A stretch of DNA of 64,000 nt. Origin: Bin5 sp965207495 (GTDB lineage Bacteria; Chloroflexota; Anaerolineae; Caldilineales; Caldilineaceae). The translations under genes were made by a program, and so were the position numbers. The DNA lies in contig OZ242287.1 in NCBI GenBank assembly GCA_965207495.1, positions 3,286,001 to 3,350,000 of the forward strand, in the 5' to 3' direction. Shown here piece after piece: positions 54,131-63,392 of this stretch. The notes beneath the pieces are model-generated. The model saw only the letters and a list, made by a program, of their open reading frames with translations. It ran no database searches and was not told the DNA's origin. Positions within the stretch are counted from its first letter, which is position 1. Each line of letters begins with the position of its first letter.

Positions 54131-54238
54131 CCGGTAAGGCCCCTTATGCCGTTCGAATCGGGGTTTGCCAAGTTCGGTTCGTTGTGGCAATACTGTTAGA
54201 CTGAGGTTAACTGTTTTTGCGGAGATTGCGACACAGAG

Positions 54239-54508
54239 ATGTCAGAAGACGGACAGGAAAAGATCCCTCCCCCTATTAGAAGACAGATGGCCGCCGCGCC
54301 GGACGCGCCGATGCACCTGCTGTTGCACGTCAAAGAGACCGGTCCGGCGCAGCGTGCGGCGATTGTGAGCGCGGGATACGAAGTGCGGCATCAGACTTCG
54401 ATTGTGCCCTGCTATGCGGTTAGCGGACCCGGTCGGGGGCTTCAGGCTCTGACGAAAGAGGCTTGGCTCGTCAAGGTCGAGGAGGACGGCGCGGTTGAAA
54501 CGATGTAG
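54239..54508 (+). CDS. Small free-standing inhibitor-I9/propeptide-like protein
   Basis: 89 residues. The segment HLLLHVKETGPAQRAAIVSAGYEVRH, then YAVSGPGRGLQALTKEAWLVKVEEDG, follows the pattern of subtilisin prodomains (betaalphabeta, a helix after the first strand, and VxxVExD near the end). It precedes a subtilase that has its own prodomain-like N-terminus. It could be an inhibitor or folding chaperone of the protease; this is inference. No catalytic residues. Confidence 0.55.
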   Translation: MSEDGQEKIPPPIRRQMAAAPDAPMHLLLHVKETGPAQRAAIVSAGYEVRHQTSIVPCYAVSGPGRGLQALTKEAWLVKVEEDGAVETM

Positions 54509-54832
54509 ATGGATGCATCGTCCCTGTAGGATCAAGCCACGAGGGTGCAATTTGACGGTCCTGTCACAATCGCGTGTGGGCGATGCGGTCTGGTTCGTAC
54601 TGACCCACCCGAGATTCTGATTTCGGGCAAGTTCTGTCTCCAGCTTAGCGTCTCCTTTCGTACGGGCGTTAACCAACGCAGAGACCAGAGGAAGTAAACC
54701 CCAGGACAATCGTGTCTCTGGGGAGGCGGCGTGTTACATGCCAACGGAAGCTGCAGTTGCGTCACAGTTCGAGGCACTGCCCCGATTGTCTTGCCGGATG
54801 TGGGCAAGGATTTTTCAGGAGGAGTTTGGTCA

Positions 54833-56134
54833 ATGTATTCGGAGAAGTTCTCCGCCCAGGTTCGGGACGCAGTTGAACAGGCCCGTATGGCCAGTGAAGA
54901 AGTGCAGGTTATCGTCAGATTTCAATCGGAGGGCGGCCAACGGAGTATTGGCAGGTTGGCAACGGGGGCGGGCACGATCAAGGTCAACCAGGAGTACAGG
55001 ACGATTCCGGCGACCGCCCTCTCGCTTACGGCGGCGGCGCTGGACGAATTGACTGACTCGGACGACGTGGCAGAGGTCTGGCTGGACGAGACAGTACACA
55101 TATTGTTGGATGTATCGACGCCGCACATCAGGGCGCCACAGGTCTGGGAGCAGCTGGGGAATGACGGGGAAGGGGTCACGATTTGCGTTGTTGACACTGG
55201 TATCGACGCGACGCACCCTGATTTTGCGGGCCGGGTTGGGCTGACGGCAGATTTCAGCGGCAAGGGGTCGGCTGAGGACGGTAACGGGCATGGCACGCAC
55301 GTTGCCTCCACGGCGGCAGGGACAGGTGCGGCGAGCGGAGGCAAGTATATTGGCGTCGCCCCGGGGGCGACGATCATGGCGGCGAAGGCGCTCGCTGACA
55401 ACGGCAGCGGCCGGATGAGCAATGTGATGGCCGGCCTTGAGTGGGCCGCCCAGAACGGCGCTGATGTACTGAATCTGTCGCTGGGCAGCCGCGGTAGCAG
55501 CGACGGTTCGGATGCGCTCAGTACGATGTGTAACGCGATCGTGGATATGGGCAAGATCATGGTTGTCGCGGCGGGGAACAGCGGGCCGCGGCAGAGCACG
55601 ATCGGCAGCCCAGGCGCGGCTGAGCAGGTGATTACAGTTGGGGCGTCGAATGACCAGGACAGTGTCGCCCGGTTCAGCAGCCGGGGACCGACTGCGGACG
55701 GGCGGGCGAAGCCTGACGTGGTGGCGCCCGGAAGCAGAATTGTGGCCGCGCGTGCGGCGGGCACTTCGGTAGGGCAGGTGGTGGACGACCACTATACCAC
55801 GGCCAGCGGAACGAGCATGGCTACGCCGCATGTGGCCGGGCTGGCGGCACTGATGCTCAGGGCGGATACCGGTCTTGGGCCTGCTGAGGTCAAAAGGATG
55901 TTGATGGCGACGAGCGTAGACATCAACAGTTGCGATTTAGGACAGACAGAGGCGGACAAGAACATTCAAGGCGATGGCCGCATTGACGCCTTGACTGCAG
56001 TTCAATTTGCGGATTCCGGTCAGCAGCCGCCACCGCACAAACCCTCATTACCGGTGCCGTCTCCTACCCCTCCGAATCCCAGCCCCCCCATCGGTTGCAT
56101 GGCAGCCCCGTTAAAGTTGCTGAAGCTCATATAG
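54833..56134 (+). CDS. Subtilisin-family (S8) serine protease without signal peptide
   Basis: 433 residues from the ATG at 54833 (CAGGAGGAGTTTGGTCA upstream). Residues 1-95 look like a prodomain (VQVIVRFQSEGGQRSIGRL ... DDVAEVWLDE). Catalytic triad: Asp in VVDTGIDATHPDFAG (~120), His in DGNGHGTHVASTAAG (~151), Ser in GTSMATPHVAGLAALM (~326); oxyanion Asn in VVAAGNSGP. A Pro-rich C-terminal tail (PPPHKPSLPVPSP) ends the protein. No Sec or Tat leader, so it may be intracellular or leave by another route. Confidence 0.92.
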   Translation: MYSEKFSAQVRDAVEQARMASEEVQVIVRFQSEGGQRSIGRLATGAGTIKVNQEYRTIPATALSLTAAALDELTDSDDVAEVWLDETVHILLDVSTPHIRAPQVWEQLGNDGEGVTICVVDTGIDATHPDFAGRVGLTADFSGKGSAEDGNGHGTHVASTAAGTGAASGGKYIGVAPGATIMAAKALADNGSGRMSNVMAGLEWAAQNGADVLNLSLGSRGSSDGSDALSTMCNAIVDMGKIMVVAAGNSGPRQSTIGSPGAAEQVITVGASNDQDSVARFSSRGPTADGRAKPDVVAPGSRIVAARAAGTSVGQVVDDHYTTASGTSMATPHVAGLAALMLRADTGLGPAEVKRMLMATSVDINSCDLGQTEADKNIQGDGRIDALTAVQFADSGQQPPPHKPSLPVPSPTPPNPSPPIGCMAAPLKLLKLI

Positions 56135-56245
56135 CCCCTTTGTACCCAGTTGAGTCTGCTTACACCGCGCGGCGCGTATTGCGATGCTTGGAATAGGGCC
56201 GCGGTATTTGGCGCCGGCTAAGAACTGGGCCCGATTGATACAGTC

Positions 56246-57061
56246 ATGGTTGAATCAGACGTTTCTGCGAGTGAGTTAGCTAAACGGGCGCGCAGGAGGG
56301 AGGCGATCGGCCTCTCGCCACAGCGGCCAACGGCCAAGACGGTTGTACACAGCCCGCCTGAGGCCAAACGAAGCGTTCCTCTCGTCCTGGTGATGCTCGT
56401 CGTCTTCGCAGCTATTGCGGCTGCCACTGTGCTTTTGCGCCCTTCGCTCCTGGGGCTTGGGCTTCCTGGAGGGCGAGCAGGTTCAGAAATGGAGGTCGGG
56501 CGACTCATCGAGAGGGACGACTTTGCCGAACCCCAGTTCGCCTTGGCGGTAGGCGGTAGCGACGGTTGGGAGAAGGGGTATGTTGGCGATCTCTACCGGA
56601 TTCGGATTACGCGTCCGGGTGGCAGGGCGTGGTCGACTCTCGGGCAGCCAGACCTTGGGGCTTACAGGGTGGAGACTGACCTGCGTTTGGCTTCGCAGGA
56701 GGCGTTTTCCTGGGGATACGGCGGACTCATTGTCCGCTTTCAGAATGACGAAAACTTCTATCTCTTCGCAATAGACAACCGGGGGCAGTACCAGGTAGAG
56801 CTGGCAGAAAAGGGCGCGTGGCGGACAGTGCGGCCCTGGACCGAGTCTGACGCGCTGTCCAATGGGCGACGGAACCTGCTGTCGGTAGCTGATGACGGGT
56901 CTGAGCTTCGCGTCTATATCAACGGCGTGCAGGTTGACGCAGTACCCGATCCGAGGCTGCCGGCAGGGGATATTGGCCTGTTGGTCGGCGCGCGCAGCCG
57001 GGGCCAGGCGCAGGGCCTATTCGACTGGGTTGCCCTCTACGAGATTGAGGTTGCTGAGTAG
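56246..57061 (+). CDS. Single-pass membrane protein with extracellular beta-jelly-roll-like domain
   Basis: 271 residues. A basic cytosolic N-terminus (AKRARRREAIGL) and one transmembrane helix (about 50-70, VPLVLVMLVVFAAIAAATVL) are followed by an external domain with RDDFAEPQFAL, GLIVRFQNDENFYLFAIDNRG, LRVYINGVQVDAVPDPRLPAG and DIGLLVGARS. The latter layout matches DUF1080/LamG-type concanavalin folds. Possible carbohydrate binding; no catalytic residues assigned. Confidence 0.7.
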   Translation: MVESDVSASELAKRARRREAIGLSPQRPTAKTVVHSPPEAKRSVPLVLVMLVVFAAIAAATVLLRPSLLGLGLPGGRAGSEMEVGRLIERDDFAEPQFALAVGGSDGWEKGYVGDLYRIRITRPGGRAWSTLGQPDLGAYRVETDLRLASQEAFSWGYGGLIVRFQNDENFYLFAIDNRGQYQVELAEKGAWRTVRPWTESDALSNGRRNLLSVADDGSELRVYINGVQVDAVPDPRLPAGDIGLLVGARSRGQAQGLFDWVALYEIEVAE

Positions 57062-57138
57062 AAGAACAGGGTGCGGGGTCGGGGGGCGCCTGCGCCTTTA
57101 GTGGGCGAGCCGGCTGTTGCGTGGTCGTCGGAGGCACG

Positions 57139-57810
57139 CTAGGTGAGAGGGATTTGGGTCCCCAATACGTCAAATGCCCTGACCTGGGCGGCGGTCACTG
57201 GCGTGTTGGCGAACTGATCGAGGAAGAGCGTCCAGATCACAGTGTCTCCCAGCGAGCCGTCGGTGGCTGTGTCCCGACGGCTGAGGACGGCTTCCTGCGT
57301 GAAGCCCAGTTTGCGTGGGATCGCGGCGCTGCGAACGTTGGCCGGGTCGCAGTGGATTTCGACGCGATCGACTTTGTAAACGGCGAAGGCGACTTTAGTC
57401 AGAGCCGCGGTGATCTCGGTCGCCAGGCCCCGGTTGATCAGGTCGGCGCGAATCCAGTAACCGATTTCGAGGGCGTTGCCCGCCAGCCGTTTGTGTAACC
57501 CCGTTCCTCCCCAAACCTCTTTTTCGTCGGGCGAGAAGATCCCGTAGGTGTAATCAGTGTCGAGGTCGAATTCAGCGCGCCAGTTGCGCAGGAGAGCGAC
57601 CTTTTCCTCCAGGGATGTGGGTTCATTTTTTGCCCACGGCATCCAGTCTCTCAAGTGGTCGAGGCTCTGTGTTACTGCTTGCAGCAGGATTCGAGCGTCG
57701 GTTGGGTTCCAGCAGCGCAGGACTGCGCGCTCGGTCTCGATACGATAGGCCGGGGACCTGGGCTGGCTTTCAGGATCGGCGCAGTTTTCGGATTTCACGG
57801 GCGGCGCCAA
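57139..57810 (-). CDS. RimJ/RimL-type GNAT N-acetyltransferase
   Basis: About 220 residues. Core: YRIETERAVLRCWNPTDARIL, GGTGLHKRLAGNALEIGYWIRADLINRGLATEIT (acetyl-CoA binding pattern) and RVEIHCDPANVRSAAIPRKLGF (Asn-x-x-S at the C-terminal end). The open frame extends into clpC, so the true start must be near the clpC stop; TTG at 57810 or GTG at 57798 are the plausible codons, neither with a strong ribosome site. Located ten bases after clpC, hence likely co-transcribed. Substrate unknown; ribosomal-protein acetylation is a family possibility. Confidence 0.78.
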   Translation of the reverse strand: MAPPVKSENCADPESQPRSPAYRIETERAVLRCWNPTDARILLQAVTQSLDHLRDWMPWAKNEPTSLEEKVALLRNWRAEFDLDTDYTYGIFSPDEKEVWGGTGLHKRLAGNALEIGYWIRADLINRGLATEITAALTKVAFAVYKVDRVEIHCDPANVRSAAIPRKLGFTQEAVLSRRDTATDGSLGDTVIWTLFLDQFANTPVTAAQVRAFDVLGTQIPLT

Positions 57811-57820
57811 AGCATCAATG

Positions 57821-60355
57821 CTACTCCTGCGATCCCTGGCTTTCGCGGCTGGGGCCGGCTTCGGTCTGTGTTCCCGGCGACCACTCGACCGCGATGGGCT
57901 GTGGCTCTTTGCGCACAAATACCAGTTTTTCCTCGCCTCCCTCCTCTTCCTGGGCATAGTCGACCAGGATTTCGTCTCCCGTCTTATATTCGGCACGCAA
58001 CAGGCGCTTACTGAGCTCGTTCTCGACCTGCTTCTGGAGAAGCCGGCGCAATGGCCGGGCACCGTATTCGGCGTGGTAGCCGGTATCGGCGAGGTGATCG
58101 CGGGCCTTTTCGGTCATCTCGATGGCGATTCCAATTTCGTCGAGGCGCTGGGCGATCTCTTCCATCAGCAGGGAGACGATATCGCGGACGCTTTCCCTGG
58201 AGAGTGGATCGAAGATGATGGTTTCGTCGATGCGGTTGAGGAATTCGGGACGGAAGAGCCGTTTCATCTGCTTGCTGTATTCGCCCTGGGCGAGGGCGCT
58301 CTCGTCGAGCTCCGGTGTGGCGAAGCCGAGGGGGCCGCGCTTGACGGTGTCGGCGCCGACGTTGCTGGTCATGATGACGACCGTGTTGCGGAAGTTGACA
58401 GTGCGGCCCTGGCCGTCGGTCATATGGCCGTCGTCCATTATCTGTAGGAGTGTGTTCCATACTTCGGGGTGGGCCTTTTCGATTTCGTCGAAGAGCAGTA
58501 CCTGGTAGGGGCGCCGGCGCACCTGCTCGGTGAGCTGGCCGCCCTGCTCGTAGCCTACATATCCTGGCGGGGCGCCGAACAGTTTGCTGACGGTGTGTCC
58601 CTCGCGGTATTCGCTCATGTCGACGCGCAGCAGCGCGTCTTCGGTGTCGAAGAGGAAGGCAGCGAGGACCTTGGCCAGCTCTGTCTTGCCGATTCCGGTC
58701 GGGCCGAGGAATAGGAAGGTCCCGATGGGGCGGCGAGGGTCTTTGAGGCCACTGCGGGCGCGACGGATGGCATCGCTGACCGCTTCAATGGCTCTCTCCT
58801 GGCCGATGATGCGCTGTCGAAGGAAATCTTCCATGCGGAGCAGCTTTTCCATCTCCTCTTCGAGCAGGTCCATGACGGGAATGCCGGTCCAACTGTGGAC
58901 GATGGCGGCGACATCGTCGGTGTCAACGACGTCATCGAGGTTGGTCTCGTTCTTCCAGGATTTGAGCGCAGATTTGAATTCTTCCTTCAGGCGGGCCAGT
59001 TCGGCTTTGGTCTGGGCGGCCTTTTCGTAGTCGCGTTCGGCCCAGGCGCTTTCCTCCAGGTCTTCCAGTTCCTGGATAGAGACTTTGGTCTGTTTCAGGT
59101 CTTCGGGCATGGCGTGCATGGCTACCCGCAGGCGGGCGGCGGCCTCGTCGATGAGGTCGATGGCCTTATCGGGGAGCTTGCGGTCGGGTACATAGCGATG
59201 GCTGAGGCGGACTGCTTGTTCGAGCGCGTCCTCGGTGTAGGTGATGGCGTGATGCTCCTCATAGCGGATTCGCAGGCCGCGCAGGATGTCGATGGCGTCA
59301 TCGATGTCGGGTTCGTCGACGTAGACGGGGGCGAAGCGCCGTTCGAGGGCCGAGTCTTTCTCAATGTGCTGACGGTATTCGTCGAGCGTTGTTGCGCCGA
59401 TGCACTGGAGTTCACCGCGTGAGAGGGCGGGCTTGAGCATATTGCTGGCGTCAAGCGCGCCGGCGGCGTTGCCGGCGCCGACGACGGTGTGCAGTTCGTC
59501 GACGAAGAGGATGATTTCGCCCTCGCTGCGGCGGATTTCATCCATGGCGGCCTTCAGCCGCTCCTCGAACTCGCCACGGAAGCGGGTTCCGGCGATCATG
59601 GCTCCCAGGTCCAAAGAGACCAGGCGTTTGCCGGATAGGATTTCCGGTACGTCGTTGGCCATTATCTGTTGGGCAAGGCCTTCGATGATTGCGGTCTTGC
59701 CGACACCGGCCTCGCCAATCAGTACAGGATTGTTTTTTGAGCGCCGGCAGAGGACCTGCATGACGCGGGTTACCTCTTCGACGCGGCCGACGACAGGGTC
59801 CAATTTGCCTTCGGCGGCGGCCTGGGTGAGGTCGCGTCCGTACTTTTCGAGTACCTGGAATTTGCTTTCGGCGTCGGGCTCGCTGACTTTCTGGCCGCCT
59901 CTCATGTCTTCGATGGCGTTGTAGAGGCGCTCTTTGGTGATGCCTGCTTCACTCAAGATGTTGGCGCAGTGCGTGTTTCGTTCGCTGGCGATGGCAAGCA
60001 GGATGTGTTCGGTGCTGATGTATTCGTCCTGCAGTTTCGTGGCTTCATCGTTGGCGACGCCCATGACGCGGTTAAGCCGTGGCGTGATGAAGACCTGGAC
60101 CGTCGGGAGGCCGCTCTGGGGCGAGTTGCCGCTCTTGTGGGAGGCTTCGAGGACGGCTTCCAATTTGCGGGCGATGACGTCGACGGAAGCACCGAGGGAG
60201 GCCAGAAGCTGGGGTACCGTTCCCTCCGACTGTTCGACGAGGGCCAGGAAGAAGTGTTCCGTATCGATCTGCGAGTGTTTGTATTTCTGCAGAATTTCGA
60301 GGGAACGGGTGGCCGCGTCCTGGGCCCTCTGGGTGAAGCGATCAAATGGCATCAT
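57821..60355 (-). CDS. clpC: ClpC-type AAA+ ATPase (Clp/Hsp100 chaperone)
   Basis: 844 residues. Clp-N repeats at 1-145 (FTQRAQDAATRSLEILQ). First AAA module with GEAGVGKTAIIEGLA at about 218 and FVDELHTVVGAG; short M-domain with UVR-like DYEKAAQTKAELARLKEEF, as in ClpC rather than ClpB; second AAA module with GPTGIGKTELAKVLA at about 551, LFDEIEKAHPEVWN and GARPLRRLLQKQVENELS. It unfolds proteins, usually with ClpP, which is not in the window. The start is MM; either ATG may serve. Confidence 0.95.
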   Translation of the reverse strand: MMPFDRFTQRAQDAATRSLEILQKYKHSQIDTEHFFLALVEQSEGTVPQLLASLGASVDVIARKLEAVLEASHKSGNSPQSGLPTVQVFITPRLNRVMGVANDEATKLQDEYISTEHILLAIASERNTHCANILSEAGITKERLYNAIEDMRGGQKVSEPDAESKFQVLEKYGRDLTQAAAEGKLDPVVGRVEEVTRVMQVLCRRSKNNPVLIGEAGVGKTAIIEGLAQQIMANDVPEILSGKRLVSLDLGAMIAGTRFRGEFEERLKAAMDEIRRSEGEIILFVDELHTVVGAGNAAGALDASNMLKPALSRGELQCIGATTLDEYRQHIEKDSALERRFAPVYVDEPDIDDAIDILRGLRIRYEEHHAITYTEDALEQAVRLSHRYVPDRKLPDKAIDLIDEAAARLRVAMHAMPEDLKQTKVSIQELEDLEESAWAERDYEKAAQTKAELARLKEEFKSALKSWKNETNLDDVVDTDDVAAIVHSWTGIPVMDLLEEEMEKLLRMEDFLRQRIIGQERAIEAVSDAIRRARSGLKDPRRPIGTFLFLGPTGIGKTELAKVLAAFLFDTEDALLRVDMSEYREGHTVSKLFGAPPGYVGYEQGGQLTEQVRRRPYQVLLFDEIEKAHPEVWNTLLQIMDDGHMTDGQGRTVNFRNTVVIMTSNVGADTVKRGPLGFATPELDESALAQGEYSKQMKRLFRPEFLNRIDETIIFDPLSRESVRDIVSLLMEEIAQRLDEIGIAIEMTEKARDHLADTGYHAEYGARPLRRLLQKQVENELSKRLLRAEYKTGDEILVDYAQEEEGGEEKLVFVRKEPQPIAVEWSPGTQTEAGPSRESQGSQE

Positions 60356-60566
60356 GGTAGTTCTTCCTGATGTTGAATGGTGGTCTTCAATGAGTGAAGA
60401 GATGATTCAAAAAAAGCGTCATTTTCCGCTGGTGGGCCGACTCTGCGTTCGGTTGCAGGAAAGATGCGCCGAATGGGTGATTTTCCCTTTGTATATTGAA
60501 CGTAAGGAAGTTTCGAGGCACCTACTATAGTAAACCATTTCTTCATCAGAACCGCCATAGAGAAAC

Positions 60567-60588
60567 ATTAGAAAACCGTTATCGGTTC
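60567..60588. promoter_or_regulatory. Inverted repeat between clpC and the Fur-family gene
   Basis: AACCG-TTAT-CGGTT, five-base arms around four bases, in the ~370-base AT-rich divergent region. Possible operator; no known consensus. Confidence 0.35.
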
Positions 60589-60648
60589 TGTCTGGGTGAT
60601 GGAGAAAATTGTAGGGATTTTCTTTTTTAGAACTGTTCCAGATAAATC

Positions 60649-60677
60649 TTGACAGGCGACCAGATAGCGGGTACACT
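60649..60677 (+). promoter_or_regulatory. Sigma-70 promoter of the Fur-family gene
   Basis: TTGACA (60649-60654), 17-base spacer, TACACT (60672-60677), 49 bases before the start at 60727. Confidence 0.7.
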
Positions 60678-60690
60678 GTACTTAACTTGT

Positions 60691-60705
60691 TTAGATTGGT
60701 TCTAA
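60691..60705 (+). promoter_or_regulatory. Candidate Fur/PerR-type operator
   Basis: TTAGA-TTGGT-TCTAA, perfect five-base arms around five bases, just downstream of the -10 box. The layout resembles PerR/Fur boxes and fits autoregulation; inference. Confidence 0.5.
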
Positions 60706-60726
60706 ATTAGGCGGAGGGGCACGAGT

Positions 60727-61248
60727 ATGGCGGTTCGGTTGATTGAAACGATCAGGAGGGCAGGGTTGCGGGTAACAAGTCAGCGCGTTGCCGTATGCGA
60801 ATACCTTGCCGGCACAAAGACCCACCCAACGACTTCTCAGGTATTCGAAGCGGTGAGAGCGTTGCATCCAGAGATCAGTCAGGCCACGGTGTATAACACG
60901 CTCAATACCTTGCGTGACCTGGGCGCTATTGTCGAGATCAGTGCGGGAACGGAGCATACCCGATACGAGACGGACCCATCGCCGCACATCAACCTGTTCT
61001 GCTTGCGGTGTCATCAGGTCTCGGACCTGCAGGACAACGTTTCACCTGACGTCCTGATGGACAATATATTTCAGAATACGGGCTTCCGCGCCACTTCGCT
61101 TCAGGTGCAGGTATCAGGGTTTTGTCCAGAGTGCCAGCAGGCGAAGCGGGAGGAGATTGGCAGGAAGTTGCAGACCAAGGCAGAACGGATAGAGGGCGGC
61201 AAAGCCGGAACACGGGGGACGCCAGGCGCGTCCCATGGTGCATCTTGA
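60727..61248 (+). CDS. Fur-family metal/peroxide-responsive repressor
   Basis: 173 residues. DNA-binding winged helix (LRVTSQRVAVCEYLAGTKTHPTTSQVFEAVRALHPEISQATVYNTLNTLRDLGAI), then a metal-sensing half with RYETDPSPHINLFCLRCHQV and CPECQQ, whose two CxxC pairs form the structural zinc site typical of PerR and many Fur proteins. The C-terminal ~30 residues (TKAERIEGGKAGTRGTPG) are an unusual extension. Followed after 17 bases by a metal ATPase, so it probably controls metal export. Confidence 0.9.
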   Translation: MAVRLIETIRRAGLRVTSQRVAVCEYLAGTKTHPTTSQVFEAVRALHPEISQATVYNTLNTLRDLGAIVEISAGTEHTRYETDPSPHINLFCLRCHQVSDLQDNVSPDVLMDNIFQNTGFRATSLQVQVSGFCPECQQAKREEIGRKLQTKAERIEGGKAGTRGTPGASHGAS

Positions 61249-61265
61249 GTAGAGAGGTGGATGGA

Positions 61266-63356
61266 ATGGCCACCAGTTCAATTGACCCAATGATTGTGAA
61301 GGAAGGGAGCGGGCCGCCTTCGATCAGTTTATGGTCTCTGTCACCGTTCTCGGCAGCTTTCTGGCGGGACAATCCCGAGCTGCTACTTGCTTCGGTAACT
61401 CTTGTCGCGCTGTTGATAGGCTGGATAGGCGGTTCTGTCAGCGGGCTGCTGCCGGGCTGGGCGGTTGTGGTCTTTGCACTGATCGCGTATAGCGCGGGTG
61501 GCTATTCCGGGGCGAAGGTGGCTTTGGCGAATGCCTGTTGCGGCGTATTCAATATCGATCTGCTGATGGTGGCGGCGGCACTGGGCGCGGCGTTGATAGG
61601 TGAGTGGGAGGAGGGCGCTCTGCTTCTCTTTCTGTTTACGCTCAGCGGCGCGCTGGAATCGTTTGCATCGGACCGTACCCGGCATGCGATTACCGGGCTG
61701 GCAGAATTAAGACCAGATACGGCTCGGGTCCAACGGGACGGAGAGGTCGTGGAGATCGGGGTAGAGGCGCTGTCGATCGGCGACGTGGTCGTGGTAAGAC
61801 CGGGTGAGCGGATGCCGGTTGACGGCTCGGTGGTGGGGGGCTCCACGACGGTGGACCAGAGCCCAATCACGGGCGAAAGCATCCCAGTATACAAGGGTAT
61901 TGGGGACTCCGTTTTTTCGGGAACGATAAACGGAAGCGGGGCACTCGAACTGCAGGTTACGAAGCTGGCATCAGAAAGCACTATCAGCAAGATTATCGGC
62001 CTGGTGCAAGAGGCCCAGAACAATGCCGCTCCGACTCAGCGCCTGATCGACAGATTCAGCCAGCCCTATACGCTGATTGTGATAGGTGTAACGGTTCTGG
62101 CTGGGGTCGTTCCCATTTTGGTTGGGAATGAACCGGTCAGCACGACGATCTACAGGGCGATCACTTTGCTGGTGGTGGCGAGCCCATGTGCGCTCATCAT
62201 CAGCACGCCGGCGTCTATATTGAGCGCCATTGCCGCAGGTGCGCGCGAGGGGATCCTGTTCAAGGGAGGGGCCTACCTGGAGGCGGCGGCGAGGCTCGAT
62301 GTGCTCGCCTTTGACAAGACTGGAACTTTAACCTACGGCAAGCCGCAGCTGACCGACATTGTTCCGCTCAATGGTTACTCTGAGGATGAGCTATTGTCGA
62401 TTGCCGCGGGGGCGGAAAGCCTAAGTGAACATCCGATTGCTCAGACGATCGTGGACACGGCGCAGGAGAAGGACCTGCCGGTTGAATCTCCGCAAGACTT
62501 CCGCGGCATCGCCGGGCACGGCGTGCAGGCGATCTATATGCGCGGCGGGAAACAGGAGATGATCTACATCGGCAATGACAAGTTGTTTATGAGCGAGTCG
62601 ATGGATCTGTCTCCGGCCATTCGTATGATCGGGCGGCAACTGCAAGAGCAGGGAAAGACGGCGATCCTCGTGGTGCGGCGGAGCATAGAAGCTGACAGCG
62701 GCGACCTGGCGAGCGGGAGCGAAGGTCAGATTGAGAGAGAGATTCTGGGGGCACCTGAACGCGACTGGGAGGTTGTTGGATTTCTGGCGGTGGCCGATAC
62801 GGTTCGCTCCAGCGCGGCTGAAACAGTTGGCGCGCTCAAGCGATTAGGGATTGGCCGAATGGCGATGGTGACCGGTGACAATCGGGACGTGGCAGGCGCG
62901 GTCGCCGACGAGATCGGTATGGAGGACGTCTTTGCCGAGCTTCTGCCGGAGGAGAAGGTACAAATTCTGGACGAGCTTGTGAAGACGGGCTCGGTTGGGA
63001 TGATCGGGGACGGTGTCAACGATGCGCCTGCGATGGCGACCTCCGATCTCGGGATAGCGATGGGAGGGGCGGGAACGGATGTTGCATTGGAGACGGCCGA
63101 CGTTGTGCTCATGTCCGATGACCTCAGCAAGCTTCCCTTTATGCTGCGGCTGAGCCGCCGCGCCAGCGAGATCGTGCGGCAGAACCTCTATTTTTCTGTT
63201 GCGGTGATTCTCACCTTGGTCACGTTGACGGTAGTCGTTCCTCTGTTGGTACCCGGGTTCCGGCTGCCCCTCCCGATAGGCGTGCTGGGGCATGAGGGGA
63301 GCACTCTGATCGTTGTCGTCAACGGGCTGCGGATGTTGGCGATGAAGTCAACATAG
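61266..63356 (+). CDS. P1B-type metal-transporting ATPase (P1B-4-like)
   Basis: 696 residues from the ATG at 61266. Phosphatase motif TGES at about 203, membrane metal motif SPCAL at about 307, phosphorylation site DKTGT at about 352 and GDGVNDAP at about 580. The last helices carry HEGST (about 676). SPC plus HEG(S/G)T is the signature of the P1B-4 group, which exports Fe(II), Co or Zn and includes the PerR-controlled Fe(II) pump PfeT. No N-terminal heavy-metal-binding domain; about six to eight helices. Likely one operon with the Fur-family gene. Confidence 0.92.
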   Translation: MATSSIDPMIVKEGSGPPSISLWSLSPFSAAFWRDNPELLLASVTLVALLIGWIGGSVSGLLPGWAVVVFALIAYSAGGYSGAKVALANACCGVFNIDLLMVAAALGAALIGEWEEGALLLFLFTLSGALESFASDRTRHAITGLAELRPDTARVQRDGEVVEIGVEALSIGDVVVVRPGERMPVDGSVVGGSTTVDQSPITGESIPVYKGIGDSVFSGTINGSGALELQVTKLASESTISKIIGLVQEAQNNAAPTQRLIDRFSQPYTLIVIGVTVLAGVVPILVGNEPVSTTIYRAITLLVVASPCALIISTPASILSAIAAGAREGILFKGGAYLEAAARLDVLAFDKTGTLTYGKPQLTDIVPLNGYSEDELLSIAAGAESLSEHPIAQTIVDTAQEKDLPVESPQDFRGIAGHGVQAIYMRGGKQEMIYIGNDKLFMSESMDLSPAIRMIGRQLQEQGKTAILVVRRSIEADSGDLASGSEGQIEREILGAPERDWEVVGFLAVADTVRSSAAETVGALKRLGIGRMAMVTGDNRDVAGAVADEIGMEDVFAELLPEEKVQILDELVKTGSVGMIGDGVNDAPAMATSDLGIAMGGAGTDVALETADVVLMSDDLSKLPFMLRLSRRASEIVRQNLYFSVAVILTLVTLTVVVPLLVPGFRLPLPIGVLGHEGSTLIVVVNGLRMLAMKST

Positions 63357-63392
63357 TAACGGGTCTGGCATGATGCTTAGCATGGAGCCTAA

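Noticed and set aside
54131..54238. tRNA-like 'GTTCGAATCGGGG' near 54150
   Set aside because: No cloverleaf can be drawn around it; the T-arm-like match is isolated.
57811..58062. N-terminal extension of the GNAT gene into clpC
   Set aside because: It lies in another frame of clpC and reads as low-complexity basic sequence; the GNAT fold begins near YRIETERAVLR.
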